Assembly (NCBI GenBank): GCA_017465085.1
Contig: JAFTWW010000008.1
Coordinates: forward strand, 1 to 64,000
Source: Clostridia bacterium
GTDB taxonomy: Bacteria; Bacillota; Clostridia; Oscillospirales; Acutalibacteraceae
Reading direction: 5' to 3'
DNA length: 64,000 nucleotides
Every line of letters begins with the position of its first letter. Position 1 is the first letter of the stretch. A program made the position numbers and the translations under genes. The notes below the pieces were generated by a model. The model ran no database searches, was not told the origin of the DNA, and worked only from the letters and a program-made list of their open reading frames with translations. Below, one piece after another: positions 36,815 to 45,675 of this stretch.

Positions 36815-37897
36815 ATGTTTATAAATGAATATGATTATTTTATAAACGGTGTGCTCAAGACCTCCGAAACGACTTTAAAAAATGTACAAAAGGACATCAA
36901 AGCAAACTATACTACTCACAAAATTCCTAAAAAGAATGGCGAACGCATCATTCATGCTATAAAGAAAGACTCTGATTTATACAACTTACAGAAAAATCTA
37001 TGTTTGCATTTTTTAGATACAATACCTTTGCCCAAACCAGTCATTGGATTTGTAAAGGATGAGAACTATGTTAGATTTCTAAGTCAGCATATTGGCAAAC
37101 GATATTTTCTGCGATTAGATATCAACAGCTTTTTTGATACAGTAAATCGAAAAATGCTACAAAAAACTTTTAAAGAGTTTTTTCCGGGATCAGATAATAC
37201 ATCCCTAAGCACATTTATTGATTTGTGCACAATAGATGGCAAGTTGCCACAAGGTGCAGTCACTTCGCCGGTAATTTCTAATATTGTTTTTCGGCGTATC
37301 GATCAGCGTATTTTAAAATACTGTCAGAACTTTGATGATGTTTATATAAGCAAGAGGTCAAATAAAGAATCTATAACATACACTCGTTATGCAGATGACT
37401 TGTTATTTTCAAGTGATATTATTGATTTTTCTAAAAACGCATTCTTTATGGGAATGATAATTTCTATCTTGAAAGATAACGGGTTTACAGTTAATAAAAC
37501 AAAGACTCGCTGTAGCACTAATGAAATTTCGTTCTCCGGATTTGTTTTGGGTCGTGATGTTCATCTTTCAAGAAAAAAATTACACGAACTTAATAAGGTA
37601 ATATATTTTTTCAACAAAGCTGATGAACACTCTTATAAAAAGTATCGTCTTAATAAAGCGGTCTTTACCTCAGGAGACTGGCTCGCCAAAATAAACTCTT
37701 TGGAGTTAGAAGGACCTTTTGGACAGAAAAAGTCATTTAAAACGCCAGAAGAACTTTTGAACTATTTATGCGGTTTTAGATCTTTTTTACTGCTAATACT
37801 TAGAGAAAATCCAAATGGCAGTCCACATATGGAGCAACTCGACAAGAAGATACATAAACTAGAGGAAATAATCGATTTGATTTTATGCCACACATAA
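36815..37897 (+). CDS. Retron reverse transcriptase
   Basis: This 360-aa protein is full length for retron RTs. Motifs in order: 'RLDINSFFDTVN' near 108-119 (first catalytic Asp), 'QGAVTSPVISN' near 149-159 and 'YTRYADDLLFSS' near 189-200 (YADD). The region-Y motif usually written VTG is here 'FSG' in 'SFSGFVLGRD', and the NAxxH motif is poorly matched, so it is a divergent member. I chose ATG 36815 because upstream in-frame codons lie in the ncRNA. GGAGG is 12 bases before it. It makes msDNA from the adjacent RNA. Confidence 0.93.
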   Translation: MFINEYDYFINGVLKTSETTLKNVQKDIKANYTTHKIPKKNGERIIHAIKKDSDLYNLQKNLCLHFLDTIPLPKPVIGFVKDENYVRFLSQHIGKRYFLRLDINSFFDTVNRKMLQKTFKEFFPGSDNTSLSTFIDLCTIDGKLPQGAVTSPVISNIVFRRIDQRILKYCQNFDDVYISKRSNKESITYTRYADDLLFSSDIIDFSKNAFFMGMIISILKDNGFTVNKTKTRCSTNEISFSGFVLGRDVHLSRKKLHELNKVIYFFNKADEHSYKKYRLNKAVFTSGDWLAKINSLELEGPFGQKKSFKTPEELLNYLCGFRSFLLLILRENPNGSPHMEQLDKKIHKLEEIIDLILCHT

Positions 37898-37945
37898 TAT
37901 TTATGTAACATGAACCAACAAACTACGTGCATAGGAGGTGATTTT

Positions 37946-38158
37946 ATGAGTTGGTCGTTAAAAAGATTCACATATGATATGATAGAAGAAATAACTGATA
38001 ATCCATCAAGATATGATTCGGGTGACTTAAAACGTGCTATTGGTGATGCATATGAACATTATAAGGATGGAGATTATAATTGTTCGTATGCTTGGTATGA
38101 ACAAGTTAAAAGGATTTGTAATGCAGAATTAAGTTCAAGAGGCGAACACACAGTATAA
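37946..38158 (+). CDS. 70-aa protein downstream of the retron RT
   Basis: I do not recognise this short acidic, mostly helical protein ('MSWSLKRFTYDMIEEITDNP', later 'YEHYKDGDYNCSYAWYEQVKRICNAEL'). The start is chosen on a perfect AGGAGGTGATTTTATG. It lies 48 bp after the RT stop and before a terminator, in the same orientation as the ATPase and RT, so it is probably part of the retron operon. It may be an accessory, a regulator or a passenger. Confidence 0.7.
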   Translation: MSWSLKRFTYDMIEEITDNPSRYDSGDLKRAIGDAYEHYKDGDYNCSYAWYEQVKRICNAELSSRGEHTV

Positions 38159-38205
38159 GATGTTTCAGTAGTTACATGACAAATAATATTTTCGCATTTA
38201 CAGAA

Positions 38206-38246
38206 GAAATACCACCTAAGCCTTAATGGGCTTGGGTGGTATTTCG
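38206..38246. terminator. Bidirectional terminator
   Basis: GAAATACCACCTAAGCC / GGCTTGGGTGGTATTTC form a 17-bp stem with one G-T mismatch, between the convergent retron and AbiL-like operons. Confidence 0.85.
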
Positions 38247-38264
38247 TTTGCACAGCAAATTTGT

Positions 38265-38903
38265 TTATTCTTGCTCTAATTTAGAGTTAATGGAAAGAAT
38301 CCACTCGTCAGAGTCGGAAGAAAAATTATTAATGTACTTTAAGAAATTAGTACTTCCTATTACAGTATCATCCGTAGGCAATTCTTTTACTCTTTCACAC
38401 ATCTGACAATAGTTTTCTTTCGTTATTTGAGAAAAAATAGCATTTCGCTGATATTCTTTGCCTTTATAATTGTCAACTCCAAAACAAGTTTTAATATGCG
38501 GTGAATTAGTCTTTTTTGCAGGAGATTTTAACGTTACTGACATAACGTGAAGCAAAACAATCTGCATTGTACATGGATTTCCAAAGATAATTACCTCATC
38601 GGCCACATTATCCAAACCGTGAAATGTATTTATCTTATTCTTAATATCATCGTACTGCTCATATGGTTTCTTTTCAGTATCGCAAAAAATCAATACTAAA
38701 TCAAACGAACCGTTTTGGTACTTATCCTGATATCTAGCAGGAATGTTTCCGTTGCCTTCAGCATTTTCTAATGTGAAGTCATATCGTTCATTCCATACAC
38801 CGAGGGATTTTAATTTTGAAAAGTAATCGTATTCTTCGTTACCTTCACATATTATGCAAATTTTATCTTTTTCAGATATATAACTTGGAAGACGTGAACT
38901 CAT
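38265..38903 (-). CDS. RloB-family TOPRIM-like protein (AbiLii-like)
   Basis: This 212-aa protein fits the RloB family: 'ICIICEGNEEYDYF' near residues 14-27 supplies the TOPRIM-type Glu and 'LVLIFCDTEKKPYEQYDD' near 69-86 supplies the Asp motif. RloB proteins accompany AAA ATPases in anti-phage operons such as AbiL. Its ATG directly follows the stop codon of the ATPase gene (TAAATG), so the two are translationally coupled and probably form one complex. GGAGG is eight bases before the ATG. Confidence 0.85.
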   Translation of the reverse strand: MSSRLPSYISEKDKICIICEGNEEYDYFSKLKSLGVWNERYDFTLENAEGNGNIPARYQDKYQNGSFDLVLIFCDTEKKPYEQYDDIKNKINTFHGLDNVADEVIIFGNPCTMQIVLLHVMSVTLKSPAKKTNSPHIKTCFGVDNYKGKEYQRNAIFSQITKENYCQMCERVKELPTDDTVIGSTNFLKYINNFSSDSDEWILSINSKLEQE

Positions 38904-40175
38904 TTATTCGGCCTCCTCTGTCTGCTGGTTACCTTTTAAATTTAAAAGTGTATTAATTAACTCAGGTTCAGGAAGTGCTCCTAGTACACCTTTTTTGTAT
39001 TTTTCTATTATATCGGTTGTCTCGCGGACTCCTTGTTCGGCGGTGAATTCAGAAAGAGGATATAGATAAACTCGCTCTAAATCTTTATGAATAAACCAGA
39101 TTTGTTCTTTGCGGAACATTCTTTTACAATCCATAAGATTAATGTCATGAACAGTAAAAATCAATTGAGTATTCGTGTTGAGTTCATTATTGAACATAGC
39201 AACGATAGCGCGAGTCAATTTGAAATGTATACTATTATCCAATTCATCTATTATTAGGATCTTGCCTTCCTCTAGGCCCTCAATCACATAACTTGCTAAT
39301 GCTGCTATTTTCTTTGTGCCCGTTGAATCAAAAAGCAAACTAGGAACCGGTAAACCTTTATAAACTGATACTAAGCGAATACGATCCATAACATTTTCAG
39401 GAATATCCAAAACTTTTTCATCGGGTCCAATCTCTGTTAGTTTCGCCTCAATATTTACTTTATCTGCATCTAGATAAGCGAAATCCTCCATATAGATATC
39501 TGCATTCTTTATAAAATCAACAACTTTGCTTTGGAGATTATTATGATTTTTCAAAAGATCTATAGTTTTCTTCATAGGTATATTATTCATATTTACTATT
39601 TCAATCTTTTGAGCGAAATTATTGATTATTTCTTTGATTTGTTCTAATTGCTTGAATTTAGTAACATCAACCAAGTAGCAAATAAGATTATTTTTGGAAA
39701 ATGCAGACAGGATATCATTCAACTCAGAAGACTCACTTAGAAATGTATCGCCTTCTATATCACGACAGAGCCACACATTTTTCTTTTCGTTACCATGCTG
39801 ATCATAAGTTAGTTCGGAGAATTCTTCATAAATAAAGATTTTCTCTTTAGCATCATATTTAATGTCGTACGAATAAAAACAACTATCTTGTGAAAAGGTA
39901 ACACCCAATTCACAAACGGAATTTCTCGTAAACAAATTATGCATTATTTGAGGATTACGGCCTAAAAGAATATTCCTAAGAGAGTTTATACACTTAATCA
40001 AGCATGTTTTTCCGGCATTATTAGGGCCATAAACTCCAGCTACTTTTAGGATGTTTTGCTGATTCACATTAATTAAATTTGTCGCAAACCTTTTACTTCT
40101 CATATCCGCCTTCATAGAGAAGACTACTTGCTCAGAAAAAGAAAAGCAGTTTTTTATTCTTAGTTCAATAATCAT
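38904..40175 (-). CDS. AAA ATPase of an AbiL/PARIS-like defence pair (AbiLi-like)
   Basis: This 423-aa ABC/OLD-type ATPase has Walker A 'GPNNAGKT' (residues 50-57), Walker B 'KILIIDELDNS' near 306-316 and a switch His in 'IFTVHDINLM' near 340. There is no fused nuclease domain; the partner RloB protein supplies a TOPRIM-like domain. The two-gene layout matches AbiLi/AbiLii; PARIS has the same logic, but its second protein is DUF4435. AGGAG is nine bases before the ATG. No ncRNA is visible upstream. Confidence 0.85.
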   Translation of the reverse strand: MIIELRIKNCFSFSEQVVFSMKADMRSKRFATNLINVNQQNILKVAGVYGPNNAGKTCLIKCINSLRNILLGRNPQIMHNLFTRNSVCELGVTFSQDSCFYSYDIKYDAKEKIFIYEEFSELTYDQHGNEKKNVWLCRDIEGDTFLSESSELNDILSAFSKNNLICYLVDVTKFKQLEQIKEIINNFAQKIEIVNMNNIPMKKTIDLLKNHNNLQSKVVDFIKNADIYMEDFAYLDADKVNIEAKLTEIGPDEKVLDIPENVMDRIRLVSVYKGLPVPSLLFDSTGTKKIAALASYVIEGLEEGKILIIDELDNSIHFKLTRAIVAMFNNELNTNTQLIFTVHDINLMDCKRMFRKEQIWFIHKDLERVYLYPLSEFTAEQGVRETTDIIEKYKKGVLGALPEPELINTLLNLKGNQQTEEAE

Positions 40176-40267
40176 TGTTCATTTCTCCTTTCTTACGATA
40201 ATAGTATATCACACTTTTATATTTTATGCAACTATTTTGCAGAAAAAATATTTTAGAACATTGAAAT

Positions 40268-40301
40268 GAGAGGTGCAGCCAACCCCTTAGCCGCACCTCT
40301 C
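40268..40301 (-). terminator. Hairpin between the AbiL-like operon and the HEPN gene
   Basis: GAGAGGTGC / GCACCTCTC form a 9-bp stem with a 16-base loop. Flanking A/T runs are short, so terminator function is likely but not certain. Confidence 0.5.
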
Positions 40302-40392
40302 TTAAAAAGGACTATAACCATTTTATTCGCTTCGTCGTCCCTTGTCAAATCTTAGAAGCAGTTTTTGCATAATTATTTTTGTTCGAAATATT

Positions 40393-40962
40393 TTAAGAAC
40401 AATAATATTTTTTATCATTTAATACTCTTTTCCAATGTTCTAAATCAGCTTTTATACAAACAATACGAGCTGAAAGATTTCCCGTTGTATTTTCGTCCTC
40501 AAAAACTATATGTATTTTATTACCTCCATGCAAGAAATACACTCTACCATGGGCAATTGAGTTGCGAATATGTCTTAAGAAACACTCTAAATCACTTTCG
40601 GGAATTTTCCCTTTTGCGGTCTGTTTTTTCTTACACACAAAGCGTTTGCATTTCAAACAAAGAGACTCCCCGTCCAGATATCCTTTTTCGAGTTCTTTGC
40701 CAATTACTGCACTTGCTCCACAGAACTTTTGATGTTTATAATGTCTTTCATCCATCATCCGATCAAAAATTTCATTGTGCAAATCCAGCGAAATTGTTTT
40801 AGAATGAGTACTTTCAATGTTTGGCGCACTGTACAAAAAGTAAGAAAAAAGTTTTCTTGTATCGGGTGTTCCTCCTTCAAACGGAACAATTAGCAAATCA
40901 TCCAATTGAAAAGATGTACATACCCGGCAATCCGAGGAAATGCACTTGATCGATTTTTTCAT
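40393..40962 (-). CDS. HEPN-domain protein (putative RNase)
   Basis: This protein of about 189 aa carries 'RHIRNSIAHGRVYFLHGGNKIHIVFEDEN' near residues 131-159. The R-x4-H motif (RNSIAH) is the catalytic signature of HEPN ribonucleases, and the surrounding pattern recalls the pEK499_p136-type HEPN family. A CxxC pair ('LCLKCKRFVC') lies near 103-112. I place the start at 40962 because a TATAAT box (41000-40990 region) would make upstream ATGs untranscribed, but the ribosome binding site AGGAT is rather far. Stand-alone; no antitoxin partner is visible. Confidence 0.65.
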   Translation of the reverse strand: MKKSIKCISSDCRVCTSFQLDDLLIVPFEGGTPDTRKLFSYFLYSAPNIESTHSKTISLDLHNEIFDRMMDERHYKHQKFCGASAVIGKELEKGYLDGESLCLKCKRFVCKKKQTAKGKIPESDLECFLRHIRNSIAHGRVYFLHGGNKIHIVFEDENTTGNLSARIVCIKADLEHWKRVLNDKKYYCS

Positions 40963-41027
40963 AATAACAAAATTCACATCCTTTCGACTCATTATAACAC
41001 AAATTGTTGAAATTCGCATTACATATA

Positions 41028-41064
41028 GAAAACACGCCGAAACAAAATGTTTCAGCGTGTTTTC
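41028..41064 (-). terminator. Terminator of the SPFH cassette
   Basis: GAAAACACGC ... GCGTGTTTTC with nested GAAAC/GTTTC lies just after the last gene of the cassette. Confidence 0.8.
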
Positions 41065-41068
41065 ATAA

Positions 41069-41518
41069 TTAATTAACTTTTAGGTACTTAATGAACCAAT
41101 ATCCAAAAATCAAATAATATGCTACATTTAATGCCAGTCCGACAAAACCAATAAAACTAAATGCAGTAAAGAGTGAAATCAGATTTAATGCACCGGAAAC
41201 GATGGCAGGAACAAACCAAGCGTTTCTGATACCTTCAGATTCCTTCTTTTTTCTAAGCACTAGTCTTAATATAATAGCGATGATTCCGCCAAGATTAAAT
41301 GTAAAGATCGCAATTAAAATTACCGAAATCATTGTGAATTTATCATTTTTATCTCTTAATATCGTATAACCAAGTAAAAATTGAAAAATAACAGCTATAA
41401 TTACACTAATCATTCCAACATAATATTCAAATGAAATGTAATTAATCACAGAAATTAATGTTGAAATACCGCTGACTGCCCATAACCCATATGCAAGCTT
41501 TTTGTTTATGTTTTCCAT
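41069..41518 (-). CDS. Small four- to five-helix membrane protein
   Basis: This 149-aa protein is almost entirely hydrophobic, with about five predicted helices, a basic loop 'RLVLRKKKESEG' near 83-94 and no motif I know. ATG 41518 is chosen for AAGGAG nine bases upstream. Its start lies shortly after the 416-aa gene's stop. It is the last gene of the SPFH/zinc-ribbon cassette. Confidence 0.75.
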   Translation of the reverse strand: MENINKKLAYGLWAVSGISTLISVINYISFEYYVGMISVIIAVIFQFLLGYTILRDKNDKFTMISVILIAIFTFNLGGIIAIILRLVLRKKKESEGIRNAWFVPAIVSGALNLISLFTAFSFIGFVGLALNVAYYLIFGYWFIKYLKVN

Positions 41519-41532
41519 TTTAATTATCTCCT

Positions 41533-42768
41533 TTACCATTCTTTGTCATCATACGGAGTTGATTCATATCCTTCTAACTGAAGTTTTTTAACCATACGAT
41601 CAAGTTTACCTTGCCACATCTTTTTGAACCATTCGGTATGACCAAACCATTTTACGAGTGTGGGACTGATTGCGTAATATGTTTTGATAAATGCTCTGCC
41701 ATACCAAGTTTCTGCAAGAGTATAGTCACGATAACGACGGAGAGTCCATACCTGAGGACAATCATAGGAACCATAAACAGCAGTAGCAACATAGCAACCA
41801 CCACTGCTACTTTTTGGCTTTAATGCTTCATTCTCAGGATTTGATTTTCTTAGTTCAGCGTGTACCGTTTCTCTAAGTTTATCCCATAATCTTCCGTTTG
41901 TTGTATAAAATGGGCAGATTGTTTTTGCCAATTCATCTATTTGTGCATTAATATTTTCAAGCGTACTCTGATCGCTTACTTTTACTTGCTTAGCAATCTT
42001 AACACAGCTATCGTTTGGTGTTAAATAACCGTCAATATGTCCTGAAACCTTTTCAAAAACCGGAGAACCCCAAGTTAATTCTCCTAAGTGTTCCATGAAA
42101 AGGTTTTTAGCTGCTTCAGGAGAATGCTCTACAATAATGTTGGCCAACGAATCCATATAAGCCTGAAAAACTTTGTTAATCATATTGTAAGTGACAGTCA
42201 AGGAATCATTCTCAACAATCTGGTTGCGGTCTACAATGTTACCGTAACCATTTTTTGTTACATATTCTTGTAAGTGTGTAGTTGGAACAATCGTGCCATT
42301 TTCCAAATTTTTAATATCTACAAGTATTTCGGATAATATTTTTTGATGTGCATCGTTTGTATTGTCATAGTTATCGTCTATTACTGATACACTTTTTTCT
42401 AATATGTTGAAAACACTTTGTCTTTTGTCTCTCGTTTCCGCTTCCAATAAAGCCTGCTTCACCCGTGCAAACGTACTGTAAAAAATCGCTTCAATATTAG
42501 TTGGATCGTTTTGTTCGACCATGTTATAATATTTCTCTGTTTCAGGCCAGTCTTCTTTTTGCTTTGCGCGGCGTGCATTTTGCAAGTATCTCTCTACAAA
42601 AGCGGTATTATCCACTTTTACGGTACCCTGCACATCTACCGTACCTTCAATCATCATTTTCTTTGCTTCTTCAACAGAATACTTCATTCCACAATTTTGG
42701 CAAACAAAAGCGCCATCCTGTTTCATCAAGTCTGTGCCTCCGCACATTTCGCAAGTTAATTGTTTCAT
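41533..42768 (-). CDS. Zinc-ribbon protein with C-terminal CFI-box domain
   Basis: This 411-aa protein begins with a TFIIB-like zinc ribbon (CxxC...CxxC: 'TCEMCGGTD' and 'VCQNCGMKYS', residues 5-35), then an all-helical middle and a C-terminal module 'CYVATAVYGSYDCPQVWTLR' near 325-344 that matches the CFI-box C-terminal domain. Such proteins occur in clostridia next to SPFH and small membrane proteins; the role is unknown. ATG 42768 has GGAGG upstream. Confidence 0.75.
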   Translation of the reverse strand: MKQLTCEMCGGTDLMKQDGAFVCQNCGMKYSVEEAKKMMIEGTVDVQGTVKVDNTAFVERYLQNARRAKQKEDWPETEKYYNMVEQNDPTNIEAIFYSTFARVKQALLEAETRDKRQSVFNILEKSVSVIDDNYDNTNDAHQKILSEILVDIKNLENGTIVPTTHLQEYVTKNGYGNIVDRNQIVENDSLTVTYNMINKVFQAYMDSLANIIVEHSPEAAKNLFMEHLGELTWGSPVFEKVSGHIDGYLTPNDSCVKIAKQVKVSDQSTLENINAQIDELAKTICPFYTTNGRLWDKLRETVHAELRKSNPENEALKPKSSSGGCYVATAVYGSYDCPQVWTLRRYRDYTLAETWYGRAFIKTYYAISPTLVKWFGHTEWFKKMWQGKLDRMVKKLQLEGYESTPYDDKEW

Positions 42769-42785
42769 CTTTAACCCCTCCAAAG

Positions 42786-43454
42786 TTATTTTAATAATTT
42801 AGCTTTTTTATTTTGCTCGGTAATGAGCGAATCAAGGACTGTAATAATTGCTGATTTATTTTCGGCAGTTTTTAGTTCTTTGATCTTATCAGCGATTTCT
42901 GCTTCAAGGTCAGCGAGAGCTTCATTACTCATTGGATCGCTAAAACGAATTTTCTCGGCAAGTTTTGTAAGCTCCGCTTTTATATCAGCATCCGTTTCTG
43001 TGCTTACTAACATTTCAATGTCAACCTGCAGCGATTTGATATAGAAAACTTTCTTTTCTACCTTTTCTTCTACACGGTTGATTTCTTCTCTGCCGGTTTC
43101 CGTACCAATCAAACAGATTGCCGAAATACCAAGTATCAATGCGCACACCACAATAGCAATCCAACTTGCCGTTAATGGCAGTGTCATAAATACTGCAAAT
43201 GCAATAATCTGAACGATCAAATATGTAATTCCAACAGAGATTAACGGAATGCCAAGAAATTTGCTCTTTAGAGTATCTGCATCATTAAATGCAAATTGCC
43301 AAATAGCGATTTGAGAAGCAAATGCAACGGCGGTAAACACATAAGCAATCCAAAACGTTGCTGTTTTAGCCGTTGGAACCGCAAAGGCAATTACATTTAA
43401 AAGTACAAAAGCTATTGCTAATACGGCATAAGCCATACCCTTATTCTTCTTCAT
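42786..43454 (-). CDS. Membrane protein with four helices and coiled-coil tail
   Basis: This 222-aa protein has four transmembrane helices in residues 8-120 and a charged, mostly helical cytosolic tail (125-222, rich in Glu, Lys and Ala heptads). No known family is evident to me. It starts three bases after the SPFH gene's stop, with GGGAGGG before the ATG, so it is coupled to that gene. Confidence 0.75.
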   Translation of the reverse strand: MKKNKGMAYAVLAIAFVLLNVIAFAVPTAKTATFWIAYVFTAVAFASQIAIWQFAFNDADTLKSKFLGIPLISVGITYLIVQIIAFAVFMTLPLTASWIAIVVCALILGISAICLIGTETGREEINRVEEKVEKKVFYIKSLQVDIEMLVSTETDADIKAELTKLAEKIRFSDPMSNEALADLEAEIADKIKELKTAENKSAIITVLDSLITEQNKKAKLLK

Positions 43455-43457
43455 TTA

Positions 43458-44629
43458 TCAACCCTCCCTTTTGCTGCCGCATTTAGGGCAGAATTTGCCG
43501 GGTTTAATAAACTTAAATCCACAGTTGCTACAAGTATCAGGTGAAGACTGCGGCGTTCCGCACTCATCACAAAATGCAGCACCAGGCGTTAACTTTGCAC
43601 CGCAGTTATCACAGAAGGCATTTCCGCCCACTTGCGGTTGCACGGCAACTCCTGCAAAAGCATCGTTTACAGCACCGCCGACCATACCACCAACGGTACC
43701 GCCGATGCCGGACATAACACCAAGACCGATACCCATATTGGTAAACTCGCCAACGCCTTCGTTTTGTGCGGCGTGCTCAGCAACATCAAAGCCACGTTCT
43801 TGTTGGTAGGTATAGCCTTCGGTAGCACGTTTTTTGCCAATGCTTGTGATTCGATCACTGTCTTTTGCGCCTCAGTCTGTGCATAAATCACATCGGTTTG
43901 CTGCTTTAACTTCGCTTCTGCAATATCTGCATACTGACGGAAGTGCAATTCCTTGAATTTTTCATATTGAGGATCACCGTCAGGCTTTACAATAGTTGTT
44001 ACGAAAAAGCGGTTTAGCGTTACGCCGTATTCTTCAAAATCACCAAGTAAACGTGCCTGAATCCCCTTAGAGAACACTTCAATACTTTCATCAATCTCAA
44101 AAATATTGATGGCGCTTGCTTTCATTTCCTGCGCGATGTAGGTTTTAACCCTTGTCATAAGGAATGCACGGAAGAATGTAGTGAGTTGATTTCTATCAAG
44201 GATACGCTCGGTGCCAACAAGTTTTATGAGTAGTTTTCGGGAATCCTCCACGCTAAGTGCCATCTCACCGGATGCACCAATGGATAACGGGAACTTATAT
44301 GTAGGTTCAACATACTGAACTTTACTATCAGTACCCCATTTAATAGCCATCTGCTCAGTTTTATTGATAAAATAAACTTCACAGTGGAAAGGTGTTTCGC
44401 CGCCTGTGGGAATGTTGATAAACTTCCTGAGAAGCGGGATGTTTTGAGTTTCAAGCGTGTGCCGTCCGGGACCGAACAAATCAAGAGCTTGTCCATTCAT
44501 AAAGAATATGGCTTCCTGACTTTCGTGCACGATCAACTGAGTGGTCGTGTTAAAATCCTCGCACGGATGCTTCCATATGAAGGTACTATTATCGCCTTCA
44601 TACTTAATGATTTCGGCAATCTGTGCCAT
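43458..44629 (-). CDS. SPFH-domain protein with C-terminal double zinc ribbon, interrupted by a -1 frame change
   Basis: The first frame (44629 down to about 43829) encodes the SPFH/virion-core-like domain ('TTQLIVHESQEAIFFMNGQALDLFGPGRHTL') and the helical tail 'KLKQQTDVIYAQTEAQKTVIESQALAK'. The rest continues in the -1 frame ('KRATEGYTYQQERGFDVAEHAAQNEG') into a Gly-rich segment and two zinc ribbons (CDNCG, CDECG, CSNCG, CPKCG). The switch is at the heptamer A-AAA-AAC (43829-43835). It could be programmed frameshifting or loss of one A from a run of seven. Joined length is about 390 aa. GGAGG precedes the ATG. Confidence 0.85.
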
Positions 44630-44650
44630 ATCTCAACCTCCAATTTGGGA

Positions 44651-44680
44651 TATTATCAAAAGGTGTACCTTTTGATAATA
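44651..44680. repeat. 30-bp palindrome upstream of the SPFH cassette
   Basis: A perfect dyad apart from its central GT, with core TCAAAAGGTGTACCTTTTGA. The same 20-bp core occurs inverted at 44803-44822. It could be an operator or a recombination sub-site. Confidence 0.75.
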
Positions 44681-44752
44681 GGCGATGGTGCACTGTTTTT
44701 TAATCGATTTTCCCTCGAAATACTGGTTGAAGAAAAATTTTACGTATTTCTA

Positions 44753-44781
44753 TTGCACTTTATGTCGAATTGTGGTAAAAT
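44753..44781 (+). promoter_or_regulatory. Orphan plus-strand promoter-like site
   Basis: TTGCAC and TAAAAT are separated by 17 bp. The spacer end AATTGTGGTAAAAT equals that of the retron promoter. No plus-strand gene follows; a transcript would meet the hairpin at 44799-44826 and then run antisense to the resolvase gene. Confidence 0.5.
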
Positions 44782-44798
44782 TTAATGCAGTAAAATAA

Positions 44799-44826
44799 GC
44801 TCTCAAAAGGTACACCTTTTGAGAGC
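44799..44826. repeat. 28-bp palindrome at the 3' end of the resolvase gene
   Basis: GCTCTCAAAAGGT / ACCTTTTGAGAGC is a dyad with a central AC. Its 20-bp core is the exact inverse of the core at 44656-44675. It may also work as a terminator, though the T-run is short. Confidence 0.7.
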
Positions 44827-45435
<609 letters not shown>

Positions 45436-45499
45436 TCAATCACCTAACTTTCTACGAAATGCGTAATTATATAATACTTTGCATGCCATAAATTAACAA

Positions 45500-45525
45500 A
45501 GCCACCGCAAAAAGCGATGGCTTAA
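45500..45525. terminator. Hairpin upstream of the resolvase gene
   Basis: AAGCCACCGC / GCGATGGCTT form a 10-bp stem (one mismatch) around AAAAA. The role is uncertain. Confidence 0.45.
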
Positions 45526-45608
45526 TATCTATATTATCTATAACAGACTGACTGACGTATTATATATAACTATAATTAATCTTTATAATATCAATCTTTC
45601 TTGTGTGC

Positions 45609-45660
45609 AAAAACGGCATATCTAGAACTGCAATTTTGGCATGTCTTGATATGCCGTTTC
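45609..45660 (-). terminator. Terminator-like hairpin after the 360-aa gene
   Basis: AAACGGCATATC / GATATGCCGTTT form a perfect 12-bp stem with a 26-base loop, just 3' of the minus-strand gene. Confidence 0.55.
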
Positions 45661-45675
45661 TGCATGTCTGGGATT

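Noticed and set aside
38265..40175. Calling the ATPase/RloB pair PARIS
   Set aside because: The second protein fits RloB rather than DUF4435, so AbiL-like is the better label.
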